Assembly (NCBI GenBank): GCA_014360495.1
Contig: JACIXR010000005.1
Location: 88,516-152,515 of the forward strand
Direction: 5' to 3'
Length of the DNA: 64,000 nucleotides
From: a bacterium
Lineage (GTDB): Bacteria > Armatimonadota > JACIXR01
A model generated the notes under the pieces. The model was not told the DNA's origin and did not search any database. It worked only from the letters and a program-made list of their open reading frames with translations. Made by a program: the position numbers and the translations under genes. This document shows positions 37,231 to 46,462 of this stretch, piece after piece (within the stretch, counting starts at the first letter, position 1; each line of letters begins with the position of its first letter).

Positions 37231-38403
37231 ATGGAGAAACATGTATTTATCTTTCTTATTGTGTCGCTTATCTCCATTTCGGCGAAGGCATTTGAAACTT
37301 CTTCTCTTGAAGCCTTTCAGGTAGATGTTCCCGTTCTAAAGGAAGTTGATGTTTTGGTTCTCGGAGGGAGTATCTCCGGAATCGCTTCCGCCCTCATGGC
37401 GAAATCCCTTGGAGAAGAGGTGCTTATCGTTGAGGATAAAGGCTTTTTAGGCGGTGCCCTCACTGCTTCCCTTGAATTCTCCAGTTATCGCTTTGGGTGG
37501 GAAAACGATGAAGAACTTTATGCCTATCTTCGGGAAAAGAAAGCCATTATTGAAGGTGATATCATCGTCAATCCCGAAGGGTTGAAGGTTGCTCTTGAGG
37601 AACTCTGTAGGGAAAAAGAGATTCCCTTCCTCTATTGGTGCAGACCGCTTGAGCTCGTTATAAGAAATAAAAAAATAGAGGGAGTCGTTTTCGCCAGCAA
37701 AGGAGGAGTTTTTCTCATCAAATGCAAGATTTTGATAGACGCAACTCCCTTCGCCCAAGCCACTTACCGCTTCCTTCTTGCTCCCCTACCCTCTCTCTAC
37801 ATTGAGAGTAGAGGATTTATAACCTTAAGCGAAATAGGAGAGATTCCTCCCAAATCTCTCATACTTTGTGAGAATTCGCCGAAGGGCGATGGAAAAGTCT
37901 GCCGATTTTTAACCCTACAAAGTGGAACAATTTCTCCCCTGGAGCTATCGGAAAAAGCGGGAGAATTAATCAAAACGATAACGACCACCTTCCGCCCTCT
38001 CGCAATCGCTCCCTATAGCACAATCGCCCCCCAACGCTTTCCTCCCACTTATAGAACCATCTATCTCTCCGATTGTTCCGAGGGAAAGAAAGCGAGAAAC
38101 CCCATAGCGAGGGGAAAGGGAACTGTTATCTTTATGGACTCACAGGGAAATATTCACCAATGGGAGAGTAAGGAAGTTGAGGTGGACAAGGGCTTCTTCA
38201 TTTCCCGTCAGATAACCAATCTCCTTTTCACATTTGGCGACAAGATTCCCCTTCAACCCGGTGTGGCTTGGTTGGAGAGCCTGGGGATTTCCCTGAAAGC
38301 GGGAAGAGCAATTGGTGCTTTATCAGCACTTGCCGTGAAGAAGAATTTTGCACCAGTTAGGGTGAGTTATGAGGAATTGATGAAGGAGGTGAAAGGGAAG
38401 TGA
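37231..38403 (+). CDS. Exported FAD-dependent oxidoreductase-like protein, divergent member
   Basis: A 390-residue protein. Residues about 1-20 form a Sec-type signal (VFIFLIVSLISISAKA) with no twin arginine. A Rossmann FAD/NAD fold follows at about 45-65 (VLVLGGSISGIASALMAKSLG), in which the usual GxGxxG reads GGSISG. The family's ED..GFLGGALT segment is present, but the middle is much shorter than in its neighbour and the C-terminal FAD segment (ISLKAGRAIGALSALAV) is weakly conserved. It is probably a paralogue of the next gene and may form a heterodimer with it (inference). Its last 4 nt overlap the next gene (GTGA). Confidence 0.75.
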   Translation: MEKHVFIFLIVSLISISAKAFETSSLEAFQVDVPVLKEVDVLVLGGSISGIASALMAKSLGEEVLIVEDKGFLGGALTASLEFSSYRFGWENDEELYAYLREKKAIIEGDIIVNPEGLKVALEELCREKEIPFLYWCRPLELVIRNKKIEGVVFASKGGVFLIKCKILIDATPFAQATYRFLLAPLPSLYIESRGFITLSEIGEIPPKSLILCENSPKGDGKVCRFLTLQSGTISPLELSEKAGELIKTITTTFRPLAIAPYSTIAPQRFPPTYRTIYLSDCSEGKKARNPIARGKGTVIFMDSQGNIHQWESKEVEVDKGFFISRQITNLLFTFGDKIPLQPGVAWLESLGISLKAGRAIGALSALAVKKNFAPVRVSYEELMKEVKGK

Positions 38404-39689
38404 AAATCGGTCTAATAATCCTTATCTGTGTTTTTCTTGCCTCGGCAGGCGAGCTCCATCTTTTACCAAGCCAATTTTTCAAGCCAAATCAAACGACGAG
38501 GATGTCCCTCAAAATAGCCTTTCGTGAGCAAGCAGATGTAGTTGTCGTCGGCGGAGGTCCAGCGGGATGCGGCTCAGCAATCGCTGCAGCTTCCCAGGGC
38601 GTGAAGGTGATTTTGATTGAAAGATTTGATTATCTGGGAGGGGCTGGAACGGCGATGGGCGTTTCCCTCTTTATGGGACAGGAAGTTGTGGGAGGGCTTT
38701 ATGAGAAAATTAGGGAGGAGCTGAATAAGAGGGGAGGCTTAAAGGGAAACGCATACGACCCAGATGTTATGAAAGTCGTCCTCTATGATATGTGCAAGGA
38801 GAAGGGCGTGAGGATTATCTTCAATGCTTGGGCTATTGGTGTTGTTAAAGAAAACTCAAGAATTAAAGGAATTCTCATCCATATCCCAGAATTGGGCTTT
38901 GGAATCGTAGAAGGAAAGATGTTCATTGATGCAACTGGAGATGGGGATATCGCTGTCTCCGCTGGCGCTCCCTATGAGATATCCCCCGAGGATAGGATAA
39001 TGCCCCTTACCCTTTGCTACATTCTCTGGTGGCAGGATGGTTGGCCACCACTTTGGAGAAACTACGGGGCTGTTTGGCGAATGGACCCTTACAGGGTATT
39101 CGCTAACCAAACCCGTATTCCCTCCAATCCACTCAACCCCTTCAAATTAACCGAAGCGGAAACGGAGGGAAGGGAGGAAATGCTCTCTCAAGTGGAGGAG
39201 TTGAAGGGCAAGAATTATCCCGTTGAGCTCCTTATATCCGCCCCCCACATTGGGATAAGGGAGTCAAGGAGAATAATCGGCGATTACATCTTAACTGAAG
39301 AAGACCTTGTTAAAGGCAAAATGTTTGAGGATAGGATTGCCCTTTGCAATTATCCAATTGATGTCCACTATCAAAAAAGGAGCGCTAAATTGGAGGAGAA
39401 AACGGGCAGACTTGATAAAGTTCCAACATATTCTATTCCCTACAGATGTTTACTTCCCAAGGGGTTAGATAATTTGCTTGTAGCTGGGAGATGCATTTCT
39501 GCTACCCAGGAAGCTATGGCTTCCTTCCGCATTCAGCCCACTTCAATAGCTATTGGAACTGCTGCGGGGGTTGCAAGCGCAATTGCGGTGGAAAAGGGCG
39601 TATCTCCTCGCAATATTGATGTCAAAGAGCTTCAAACGCGCTTACGGGAATTGGGTCAGATGATTGATAAGCCGGAGGGAAAGAATTGA
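38400..39689 (+). CDS. Exported FAD-dependent oxidoreductase (FAD_oxidored family)
   Basis: A 429-residue protein. A hydrophobic signal peptide (about 1-15, IGLIILICVFLASAG; no RR) is followed by the Rossmann motif VVVVGGGPAGCGSAIAAASQG (starting near 48), ERFDYLGGAGTAMGVS, the DATGDGDIA second FAD motif, IRESRRIIGDYIL and the C-terminal FIQPTSIAIGTAAGVASAIAV-like FAD segment. These features define the PF12831 type, whose substrates are mostly unknown. A Sec-exported flavoprotein is unusual, because FAD proteins normally fold in the cytoplasm and use Tat. The GTG start overlaps the previous stop; the stop overlaps the next start (TTGA). Confidence 0.85.
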   Translation: MKIGLIILICVFLASAGELHLLPSQFFKPNQTTRMSLKIAFREQADVVVVGGGPAGCGSAIAAASQGVKVILIERFDYLGGAGTAMGVSLFMGQEVVGGLYEKIREELNKRGGLKGNAYDPDVMKVVLYDMCKEKGVRIIFNAWAIGVVKENSRIKGILIHIPELGFGIVEGKMFIDATGDGDIAVSAGAPYEISPEDRIMPLTLCYILWWQDGWPPLWRNYGAVWRMDPYRVFANQTRIPSNPLNPFKLTEAETEGREEMLSQVEELKGKNYPVELLISAPHIGIRESRRIIGDYILTEEDLVKGKMFEDRIALCNYPIDVHYQKRSAKLEEKTGRLDKVPTYSIPYRCLLPKGLDNLLVAGRCISATQEAMASFRIQPTSIAIGTAAGVASAIAVEKGVSPRNIDVKELQTRLRELGQMIDKPEGKN

Positions 39690-40093
39690 AGTGTCCAGTT
39701 TGCGGGAAAGAATGTAGTGAGGAGGACAATTTCTGCTCCAACTGCGGGACGAGGCTAAAGCTCCCTCCCCAAAAGGGGGTTTCTCTTGAAAGCCTTGATA
39801 GGATGATAAACGACTTCCGAAGGAAGCTGGAAGATAATCCCAAGGACCCCGATATCTATTACAACCTTGCTTTGGCGTTTAGTATGAAGGGAGAGGATGA
39901 GATTGCTATGACGCAATTGCGCAATGTTTTGGCATTGGACCCAACATTTTCCGATGCGCTCTTCCTTTTGGGGAAGCTTTGCCTAAAACACAAACTTTAT
40001 GAGGAAGCAAAGGAAAATTTTCGCAAGCTACTGGAAATAGAGCCTGATAGGGAGGATGTAAGGGAAATCCTTCAACAGCTTGAGGGCGAGTGA
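39686..40093 (+). CDS. Zinc-ribbon and TPR-repeat protein
   Basis: A 135-residue protein. An N-terminal zinc ribbon (CPVCGKECSEEDNFCSNCG, residues 3-21) is followed by three TPR-like helical hairpins (about 45-130; DIYYNLALAFSMKG, DALFLLGKLCLKHKLYEEA, NFRKLLEIEPDREDV). Cytoplasmic, with a scaffold or adaptor role likely. It starts at TTG 39686 overlapping the stop of the flavoprotein gene and ends next to the membrane protein gene, so translation of all four is chained. What it binds cannot be read. Confidence 0.82.
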   Translation: MKCPVCGKECSEEDNFCSNCGTRLKLPPQKGVSLESLDRMINDFRRKLEDNPKDPDIYYNLALAFSMKGEDEIAMTQLRNVLALDPTFSDALFLLGKLCLKHKLYEEAKENFRKLLEIEPDREDVREILQQLEGE

Positions 40094-40099
40094 GGAGGT

Positions 40100-42037
40100 T
40101 TGGGGTTTCGGCTAACCCTCCGCTCCCTACTTTTAGGAGTTTTTCTCTCAGCTATTATGGGGTTTCTCTGCCCCTTTGTGGAGGTCTTCAACTGGACATG
40201 CGACTATACTATCCCACCTCCTCCCATCGGGGTTATGTTCCTTCTTTTTCTTATCCTTTTAGCAAACGGCTTCTTGAGAAGATATGCTCCCCGAAAGGCT
40301 TTATCAAGTGGGGAATTGGTGGCGGTTTATGTGATGGCTATGATATCAGCCCCCTTCTCTTCTTTTGGCTTGGTGCAATTTCTCATCCCAAGCATAGGAG
40401 ACCTCAAATACTTCTCTCGTATTGAGCTTCATTGGGACAAATTCCTTCATTATTTGCCCGCTTATCTCTATCTCCAAGACGAAGGGGCGATAAGAGCCTT
40501 CTTTGATGGTGGGACGAGCGTTCCCTGGCGAAGTTGGATAACCCCTCTTATCCACTGGCTCATATTCTCGTTTGCTCTCTATTTCTTTTTCTGGTGCGTG
40601 GCGGTGATTTTTCGCAAGCAATGGGTGGAGAATGAGAAGTTAACCTTCCCCCTTGTCATTTTACCCCTTGAAATGCTCAGGGAGCCGGAAGAAGGACATA
40701 TCTTAAATTCCTTCATCCGCCATCCCTTAACCCTTACGGGAATGGCTCTAACCATTCTCTCTCAAATCTCCTACGGCATCTATCACATAAAACCCTCTAT
40801 ACCTCCTTTTGTCCTCTTACACAATAATCTTATGCGCTACTTCCCCTACCCTCCTTGGAATGCTATGCAATGGTTGGAAATAAGTCTTTATCCTTCCTTT
40901 CTGGGCATAGCATATATCGTCTCGGCGGAAATCGCCTTCAGCTGCTGGTTCTTTTATTTTATGGGGAAAGCGGAACTCGTGCTTGGCTCCGCCTTCGGCT
41001 TCAGTGCTGGAAGGGAGAGCGGTTTCTTGGCTCGTTTTCCCGGCTTGGAGGAACAGACTTTGGGTGCCTTTCTTGCCCTTTTTGCCCTTATGCTCTGGTC
41101 GGGAAGGCATCATTTAAAGAATGTGTTTCTAAAGGCTATTGGTAAAAACAAGGAGATAGACGACTCCTTTGAGCCCTTATCTTATAGGTCTGCAGTCCTT
41201 GGTTCCCTCATTTCCTTACTCGTTCTTCTCGTCTGGCTTAACCGAGCGGGGCTTTCCATTGTTTCCTCTTTGTTTTTCATTTTCGTTTTTCTCGTCTTCT
41301 CCCTTGTCCTATCAAGAATGAGGGCAGAAGGCGGGCTTACCTGGATACATACCCCCGACCATCCAAGCAATATCGCCGTCTCGGCTTTGGGCGTGAAGGG
41401 AATAGGTGAGAGAAATCTGACGATTCTCTCCGCACTGAAGTTTTTGGAGGTTGATGGAAGGGGTTATCTCATGCCGTCTCTCGTTGAGGGAATCAAGTTC
41501 GTTGACCCGAAAGCTAAAAGAGGATGGATTTTCAGCTTAGCTATATGGCTGGCGATTATCTCTTGCGTTTTGGTAGCTGTTCCTACTACTCTTCATCTTT
41601 ACTATCTTTACGGAGCTGGTTCAGCTAAGGCCGATAGATGGAGGGTGGAGAGCGGTGTATGGGCTTTCAGGGAGCTTGCCTCTTGGCTTAATGTTCCTCC
41701 CCAGCCTAATCCTCAGAGATTCATCTATTCAGCAGCGGGAGCATTATTCACGATTTTCCTTGGCTTTATGAGGATTCGTTTGCCCTGGTGGCCTTTCCAT
41801 CCTCTCGGCTATGCGGCGAGCAACACTATCAGTATGAATTTCCTCTGGTTCTCCTTCTTTTTAGGATGGCTTTCCAAGACCATAGCTTTGAAGGTAGGTG
41901 GATTGAGAAGTTATAGAAAGGCGCTTCCCTTTTTCCTGGGGTTAATTATGGGTGAGGTCATAGGGAATGGCTTTTGGGCTATACTTCAGGCAATTTTCGG
42001 TTTCCACGGTTTCGCCTACAATCCCGGCACACCATAA
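40100..42037 (+). CDS. Large polytopic membrane protein, DUF6785/DUF6784 (OPT-like)
   Basis: A 645-residue protein with about 14-16 transmembrane segments. N-terminal part: PPPPIGVMFLLFLILLANG, SSGELVAVYVMAMIS. Middle: LVLSRMRAEGGLTWIHTP. C-terminal part: RIRLPWWPFHPLGYA, FLGWLSKTIALKVGGLRSY and PFFLGLIMGEVIGNGFW, the last three typical of the DUF6784 region. The family is thought to be related to oligopeptide (OPT) transporters; no substrate is known. The TTG at 40100 is only 1 nt from AGGAGG (40093-40098) and no better in-frame start occurs before the ATG at 40157, so the N-terminus is uncertain. Last gene of the flavoprotein operon. Confidence 0.78.
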   Translation: MGFRLTLRSLLLGVFLSAIMGFLCPFVEVFNWTCDYTIPPPPIGVMFLLFLILLANGFLRRYAPRKALSSGELVAVYVMAMISAPFSSFGLVQFLIPSIGDLKYFSRIELHWDKFLHYLPAYLYLQDEGAIRAFFDGGTSVPWRSWITPLIHWLIFSFALYFFFWCVAVIFRKQWVENEKLTFPLVILPLEMLREPEEGHILNSFIRHPLTLTGMALTILSQISYGIYHIKPSIPPFVLLHNNLMRYFPYPPWNAMQWLEISLYPSFLGIAYIVSAEIAFSCWFFYFMGKAELVLGSAFGFSAGRESGFLARFPGLEEQTLGAFLALFALMLWSGRHHLKNVFLKAIGKNKEIDDSFEPLSYRSAVLGSLISLLVLLVWLNRAGLSIVSSLFFIFVFLVFSLVLSRMRAEGGLTWIHTPDHPSNIAVSALGVKGIGERNLTILSALKFLEVDGRGYLMPSLVEGIKFVDPKAKRGWIFSLAIWLAIISCVLVAVPTTLHLYYLYGAGSAKADRWRVESGVWAFRELASWLNVPPQPNPQRFIYSAAGALFTIFLGFMRIRLPWWPFHPLGYAASNTISMNFLWFSFFLGWLSKTIALKVGGLRSYRKALPFFLGLIMGEVIGNGFWAILQAIFGFHGFAYNPGTP

Positions 42038-42099
42038 GGATACTTATTCGCTATTATCACCATGGAAGGTCTTTACACGGGAAAGATAATAAAGCCAAT

Positions 42100-44016
42100 T
42101 CAATCAGGGTATTTATACAATTTTCTTTCCGGCAGGTTGCAACCAGCTATCCATTCATCTCCGCCGTACTCGTAGGCTCCAATATCCGGAGCACTGCCAA
42201 CGAACTTGTCCGTTATGCCGGGAATCACCGCCCCACGGTCAATAGCAGGAGAATCAGGTCTCAGCCTGAATTTCAGCCCTCCCCAACCCTTATTCATGAA
42301 CTTGGGGTCCGTTGGTGCTGTAAGCTCATTAGCTCCCGGAATGTTTGGACGAATAGATGCACGGTATATGTTGTTATTAATATTCTCGGGAGTGTGGGCG
42401 GGATAGGATTCCAGTGAATTCCAGAACTCGGCTTCCGTGGAAGCGAGAGTGTTGTTGAAAACCCGATTAAATGGGGGATTGTGTTGTTCTATGCGCAAAT
42501 CGTTTTTGTGATTGTTCCAGAAGACATTGTGATGAATCAACACGGGCTTGGCGTTTTGGTCCAAGTAGATTCCCGCTCCCACTGGGTATTTATGAGTCTT
42601 ATCATTTCCTGCGTCATGGAGCCAGTTGTGGTGAATGTGTGTCCCTGTAAGGTCGCTTCCACGTGCTGAGTAAATCGCCCCCAGGTCGGTGTTGAGCAGA
42701 CCAAACCAATATATGTCATTGTAAGCTATTTCCACATTACCGCGGAGTAAATCAATGGCTGAGCGACCCGTTCGGAAAATCGTATTGTGAGTAACTACAA
42801 CTCGTGTTGCTTTGCCTGGGGCAGGGCAGATAGCGCAGAGATAGGTGCCACCGTAGGAGATATCATGAATAAGGTTGTTCTCCGCTACACATCCTTCCCC
42901 TCCCAAAACAATTCCATGACCCGCGCTGTATTCAATGATGCTGTTCCGAATGACATTGTTGGGACCCATAAGCCGAATACCGGTTTCATCGGAGTGTGAA
43001 TAGAGGACATCGCCTCCCGGAAGAGTCACGAAATGGCTGATGTACTTGGCTTTAATCCCATCCAAAACGATGTTTTTACTGTTTTCATCTGTGATGATTG
43101 TGGCGGCGAATATGCGGATATTCCTGATAGTAATGTAAGATTTTCCACGGAGGTCAAACGCGTAGTTGCGTCGCTTAACCTCCACATTCTTTGGTTTATT
43201 TCCGTCCGGCGGCCATAAATAAAGGTATGTGCCGTCGTAGAACCACTCACCCGGGGCGTCAAGCAAGCCCAATTTTCCGGTAATGTAATAAAAGTCGTGG
43301 AACTCTTCTCCTGCAGTGGAACGAAACACAATCGCCCCAGGTGATGAAGATTCAATTATGCTTGTATGAGGAACGAACCAACCTAAATACCAAATAGTTG
43401 CACCTGCCAAGCCCTCGGGAATATCAGGGATGGCTTGGTCTTGAAGCATTACAGTGCCATTGGGCAATGCCGTCCAGGCGTTTTTGGGAATGTGCCTAAA
43501 ATCCTTGCGGTTCATCAAGTCATCCAAGTTGCTCACATTTGGCCAGCGAGCTTCAATCATCATTTTTCCATTGACGAATACTTGATTGGCAAGGAGCGTT
43601 TCGTTATCGGTTATCCGGTCGTTATATCCAGTCAATGGAAGGGAGATTTCCCTTTTGTAAATCCTGCCTTTATAAACAGTCCAGCCTCCTTCAACGGGGT
43701 CTGCCCCACTTATGACTACGACAGAATTTCCCTCCGGTTCAAACACGATGGGCTTGCCTTCCGAGCCCGAGTTTGTGGGAATCACTGTTTCGCGGTATAT
43801 GCCAGCGCGTATCTTGATTACATCCCCTGCCTTTGCCACCGTAGCCGCTTTCTGGATTGTCGCAAAAGGACGAGATGCCGACCCTGGGTTTTTGTCCGAG
43901 GCCCTTCGTCCGCCTACATAATAAACCGAGGGAAAAATCCGTCCCGTTCCAATAACCAACAAAACTATTAGCGCCAATATCTTGATAGCGCTACTAAAAT
44001 CGCATACTCTATTCAT
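42100..44016 (-). CDS. Exported right-handed parallel beta-helix protein (DUF1565-type)
   Basis: A 638-residue protein with a signal peptide (about 1-28), then VYYVGGRRASDKNPGSASRPFATIQKA and AGDVIKIRAGIYRE, the DUF1565-type opening. Pectate-lyase/PbH1 coils fill about 285-520 (repeated N-x-I and GIVLGGEGCVAENN turns). YLDQNAKPVLIHHNVFWNN marks the last coils; SPAIDRGAVIPG and APDIGAYEYGG form the closing motif. Such proteins are secreted polysaccharide lyases, hydrolases or surface binders; the catalytic residues cannot be assigned. Codon use is more even and GC-richer than in the neighbours, suggesting recent transfer. ATG at 44016 with GAAGGAGGA upstream. Confidence 0.85.
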   Translation of the reverse strand: MNRVCDFSSAIKILALIVLLVIGTGRIFPSVYYVGGRRASDKNPGSASRPFATIQKAATVAKAGDVIKIRAGIYRETVIPTNSGSEGKPIVFEPEGNSVVVISGADPVEGGWTVYKGRIYKREISLPLTGYNDRITDNETLLANQVFVNGKMMIEARWPNVSNLDDLMNRKDFRHIPKNAWTALPNGTVMLQDQAIPDIPEGLAGATIWYLGWFVPHTSIIESSSPGAIVFRSTAGEEFHDFYYITGKLGLLDAPGEWFYDGTYLYLWPPDGNKPKNVEVKRRNYAFDLRGKSYITIRNIRIFAATIITDENSKNIVLDGIKAKYISHFVTLPGGDVLYSHSDETGIRLMGPNNVIRNSIIEYSAGHGIVLGGEGCVAENNLIHDISYGGTYLCAICPAPGKATRVVVTHNTIFRTGRSAIDLLRGNVEIAYNDIYWFGLLNTDLGAIYSARGSDLTGTHIHHNWLHDAGNDKTHKYPVGAGIYLDQNAKPVLIHHNVFWNNHKNDLRIEQHNPPFNRVFNNTLASTEAEFWNSLESYPAHTPENINNNIYRASIRPNIPGANELTAPTDPKFMNKGWGGLKFRLRPDSPAIDRGAVIPGITDKFVGSAPDIGAYEYGGDEWIAGCNLPERKLYKYPD

Positions 44017-44061
44017 ATTCCAATTCCTCCTTCAAAGTAGCGTGTTATTTATTTCCATAAC

Positions 44062-44090
44062 ATATTACTTCTCAAGTCCGGGGTAATCAA
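44062..44090 (-). promoter_or_regulatory. Promoter of the beta-helix gene
   Basis: On the minus strand, TTGATT (44090-44085), 17 nt, TAATAT (44067-44062). Confidence 0.55.
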
Positions 44091-44133
44091 TCCGAAGACT
44101 TTTGCAGGGCGATGGCTAAGGTCGCAATATAGT

Positions 44134-44153
44134 CCTGCAATCCATTTTGCAGG
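44134..44153. repeat. 7-bp inverted repeat upstream of the beta-helix promoter
   Basis: CCTGCAA, 6-nt loop TCCATT, TTGCAGG. It lies 44 nt upstream of the -35 box, with an additional direct copy of one arm at 44100-44108. It could be an activator site or part of a terminator for the upstream gene; there is no T-tract. Confidence 0.4.
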
Positions 44154-44260
44154 CGGTAGCATTAAGAAGGAAACCTTTTGCTTTCATTCCTTGCTTAAAA
44201 TCGCCCCCCAAACGAGATATCAAACGAATAAAAACAATAATACCAGGCGATTAATCATAA

Positions 44261-46441
44261 TCACTTTTCTTCTACCCCTTTATAGAGTGAGTCAATGAAG
44301 TTTATAGAGAGCTCCCTATCAACCGAGCTGTGCAAGATAATATGATATCCACAGGGCTTGTTTATTCGCTCGTGAAGAATCTTCTTCCCATCCGAGATTG
44401 TCTCCACTTGTTGAGAAGCTTTTATAGAGATTGCAAGCTCAACAAAGTAAGCAGACCCACCTTCCTTTTTTATCTTCAAGCTCGCCCTTTTCCCCTCGTT
44501 TTTCCATTCCATCGCCCACTTGCTATCTCCAACCATTATATTCGTTAATTTAAGGGAAGTGAGTTCCTCGGGGATATGAAGGGTCATCTTTATTCTCTTT
44601 TCCAGGGCATTCGGCTCCAATCCCAACATCCCTTTGACCAAAGGAAGGATGACCATCGCCTCTGACCAACCTTGCAAGGGACAGCCTCCTGCCTCATATC
44701 TATCGCCATTCAAAATCTCGGGTATGTAGCCAAGGCAGAAATCCCTCGTCATTTTGGCGTTGCGAAGTAGATTTGCATATCCATCTATTGGATGGCAATT
44801 GATGAACTGCGCCCAAGAAGCCCAACCCGTTACAAGCGGCCAAACCGTCCCCTCATGATATCCCCAGGGATTGTAAATCCTTTCGTCCTTTGATGTTGTC
44901 CTAACTCCCCAATCGGTTGTGAAAGAGGTAGAAGCGAAGTAATGGAGGGTGGTTTCCGCTTTGTTTTCCTCAATCTGCTGCCAAAGAAGCGGTATCAAGG
45001 GATTACAGGTTGCGAGATCAAGGAAGGAGCCATCTGGCAACTTTCGGTCATAAAAGAAATTTCTTCTCGCATTCCAAAAGTCCTCATTCAAAATCCTATG
45101 CACCTTCCTTGCCTTATCTTCCCACCTTACCGCTAAATCCTCTTTCCCCAAAAACCTTGCTATATATGCTCCTTCCTCCAATGCTTTTTGCCAGATAGCA
45201 ACGAGGTCTATCATGTTCTTCTCCCCATAATCAAACCATTGATGTCCGGCGGGAGGATTATCAATCAATAAATCGCCATCTACATCCATTCTCTCGCACC
45301 AATCCAAAGCATCTTTGATGCTTTCCCAATTTTCCCTCAAGAATTCCCCATCCCCTGACCATTTGGCATATTCGGAGCAGAGTATTACATATAGAGGGGT
45401 GGAATCGCCAGCGACATAGGCGTAGGAAGGGTTGGAAACGAAACTATGAGCAAGGGAAAGCTCGTGATATATTTTCCCCTTGTCATTCCCCTCTTTGATT
45501 TGAAATCTCTTTTGAAGAAGGAGGTTTTCCTTCACTTTGGAAAAATCTCCTATGGAAAGCAAAGCGAGTCCCATCCAGAAGGAATCTCTACCGAAATACC
45601 AAGCGAAGCCGGGACGATTGCCTTCTCCCGCCATATGATAACCGGCTACGAAACCTTTTCCTAAAGCGGTCTCAACGAAGCATTTATCCAGCCCAGCTTT
45701 AGCCCAATAGAAAGCCTCATCAAAAAGAGGATTGGAGCTTCTCAGTTGGCTGGTCCTTGCTTGAAATTCGTTCTCCTCTCCCTCGTTTTCCTCAAGCAAA
45801 AGTTCTGGTTTATCCAAATAGCGTTTCGCTATTCCCTCACAATCCTCCCCTACCCCGCCACAGAAAGCCAAACAAACATGGGCATCTAAAACTTTTATCT
45901 CAATCCGTCCATCCTGATAATTCATCGCTTCATTGGAAAGAATGGAAAATTTGAGCTCTTTTCCGCCCGCCAGGCGGGAGAATTGGAGAAAATATGGTGA
46001 TTTCTGTTGATATTTCACATCGCCTTCCGTTGAAGCAGGCCACATAAGAGTTAGGGAGGGTTGGAAGGTGATTATGATTTTCTGAACAGTGTTCTTCAAG
46101 AGATGGAACTCAAAGAGGGATACGGGAAATTCTTTTGAGCATAGAAAATCTATCCTTCCTATAACTTCTCCATTGAAGACTATAGAGGATATAGCAGGGG
46201 AGATGATGACCTGGCGGGAAATCCGTGATAAATTTAGGGTTTTCCCATCCGATATAAAGGTTATTCGTCCATTGTAAACGGCTTTGAAGGGATAGAACCA
46301 TAGTTCAAATTCCCCGTTCTCCCTCGCGAGAATTGAGCATTTCCTTCCTAAAACGGGAAGAAATTCGTTCTTACCCTCACGAGTGAGGGTAAAAGGATAG
46401 GCTAAGCAAATCGCAAATAATAGCAGAGGAATCGCTTTCAA
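44261..46441 (-). CDS. Exported (alpha/alpha)6-barrel glycosidase-like protein (glycogen-debranching/amylo-1,6-glucosidase type)
   Basis: A 726-residue protein with a signal peptide (about 1-16). A beta-sandwich N-terminal domain (about 20-230) is followed by an alpha/alpha toroid (about 240-620) with FAWYFGRDSFWMGLALL, SYAYVAGDSTPLYVI, WCERMDVDGDLLID, GHQWFDYGEKNMIDLVAIWQ, TDWGVRTTSKDE, YHEGTVWPLVTGWASWAQ and GCPLQGWSEAM. These are the AGL/GH63/GH15-like landmarks; the Asp in GRDSFW and the Glu in YHEGTVWP are candidate catalytic residues. The exact family (alpha-glucosidase, rhamnosidase-like or debranching) is not decided. It lies 21 nt after the aldo-keto reductase gene, at the end of the tgt operon. 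Confidence 0.78.
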   Translation of the reverse strand: MKAIPLLLFAICLAYPFTLTREGKNEFLPVLGRKCSILARENGEFELWFYPFKAVYNGRITFISDGKTLNLSRISRQVIISPAISSIVFNGEVIGRIDFLCSKEFPVSLFEFHLLKNTVQKIIITFQPSLTLMWPASTEGDVKYQQKSPYFLQFSRLAGGKELKFSILSNEAMNYQDGRIEIKVLDAHVCLAFCGGVGEDCEGIAKRYLDKPELLLEENEGEENEFQARTSQLRSSNPLFDEAFYWAKAGLDKCFVETALGKGFVAGYHMAGEGNRPGFAWYFGRDSFWMGLALLSIGDFSKVKENLLLQKRFQIKEGNDKGKIYHELSLAHSFVSNPSYAYVAGDSTPLYVILCSEYAKWSGDGEFLRENWESIKDALDWCERMDVDGDLLIDNPPAGHQWFDYGEKNMIDLVAIWQKALEEGAYIARFLGKEDLAVRWEDKARKVHRILNEDFWNARRNFFYDRKLPDGSFLDLATCNPLIPLLWQQIEENKAETTLHYFASTSFTTDWGVRTTSKDERIYNPWGYHEGTVWPLVTGWASWAQFINCHPIDGYANLLRNAKMTRDFCLGYIPEILNGDRYEAGGCPLQGWSEAMVILPLVKGMLGLEPNALEKRIKMTLHIPEELTSLKLTNIMVGDSKWAMEWKNEGKRASLKIKKEGGSAYFVELAISIKASQQVETISDGKKILHERINKPCGYHIILHSSVDRELSINFIDSLYKGVEEK

Positions 46442-46462
46442 CTCAATTCCTCCTCCTTGATT

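Larger units (their letters stand above)
44017..44260. other. Spacer holding the beta-helix promoter and a TGCAGG hairpin
   Basis: 244 nt, no gene. It contains the promoter at 44090-44062, a hairpin CCTGCAA (44134-44140) / TTGCAGG (44147-44153) with a 6-nt loop, and a further direct copy of TTTTGCAGG at 44100-44108. Confidence 0.5.

Noticed and set aside
41974-42417. Rightward frame across the end of the DUF6785-type gene and the beta-helix gene
   Set aside because: It is antisense to the conserved SPAIDRG and DIGAYEYGG motifs of the beta-helix protein and has no signals of its own.
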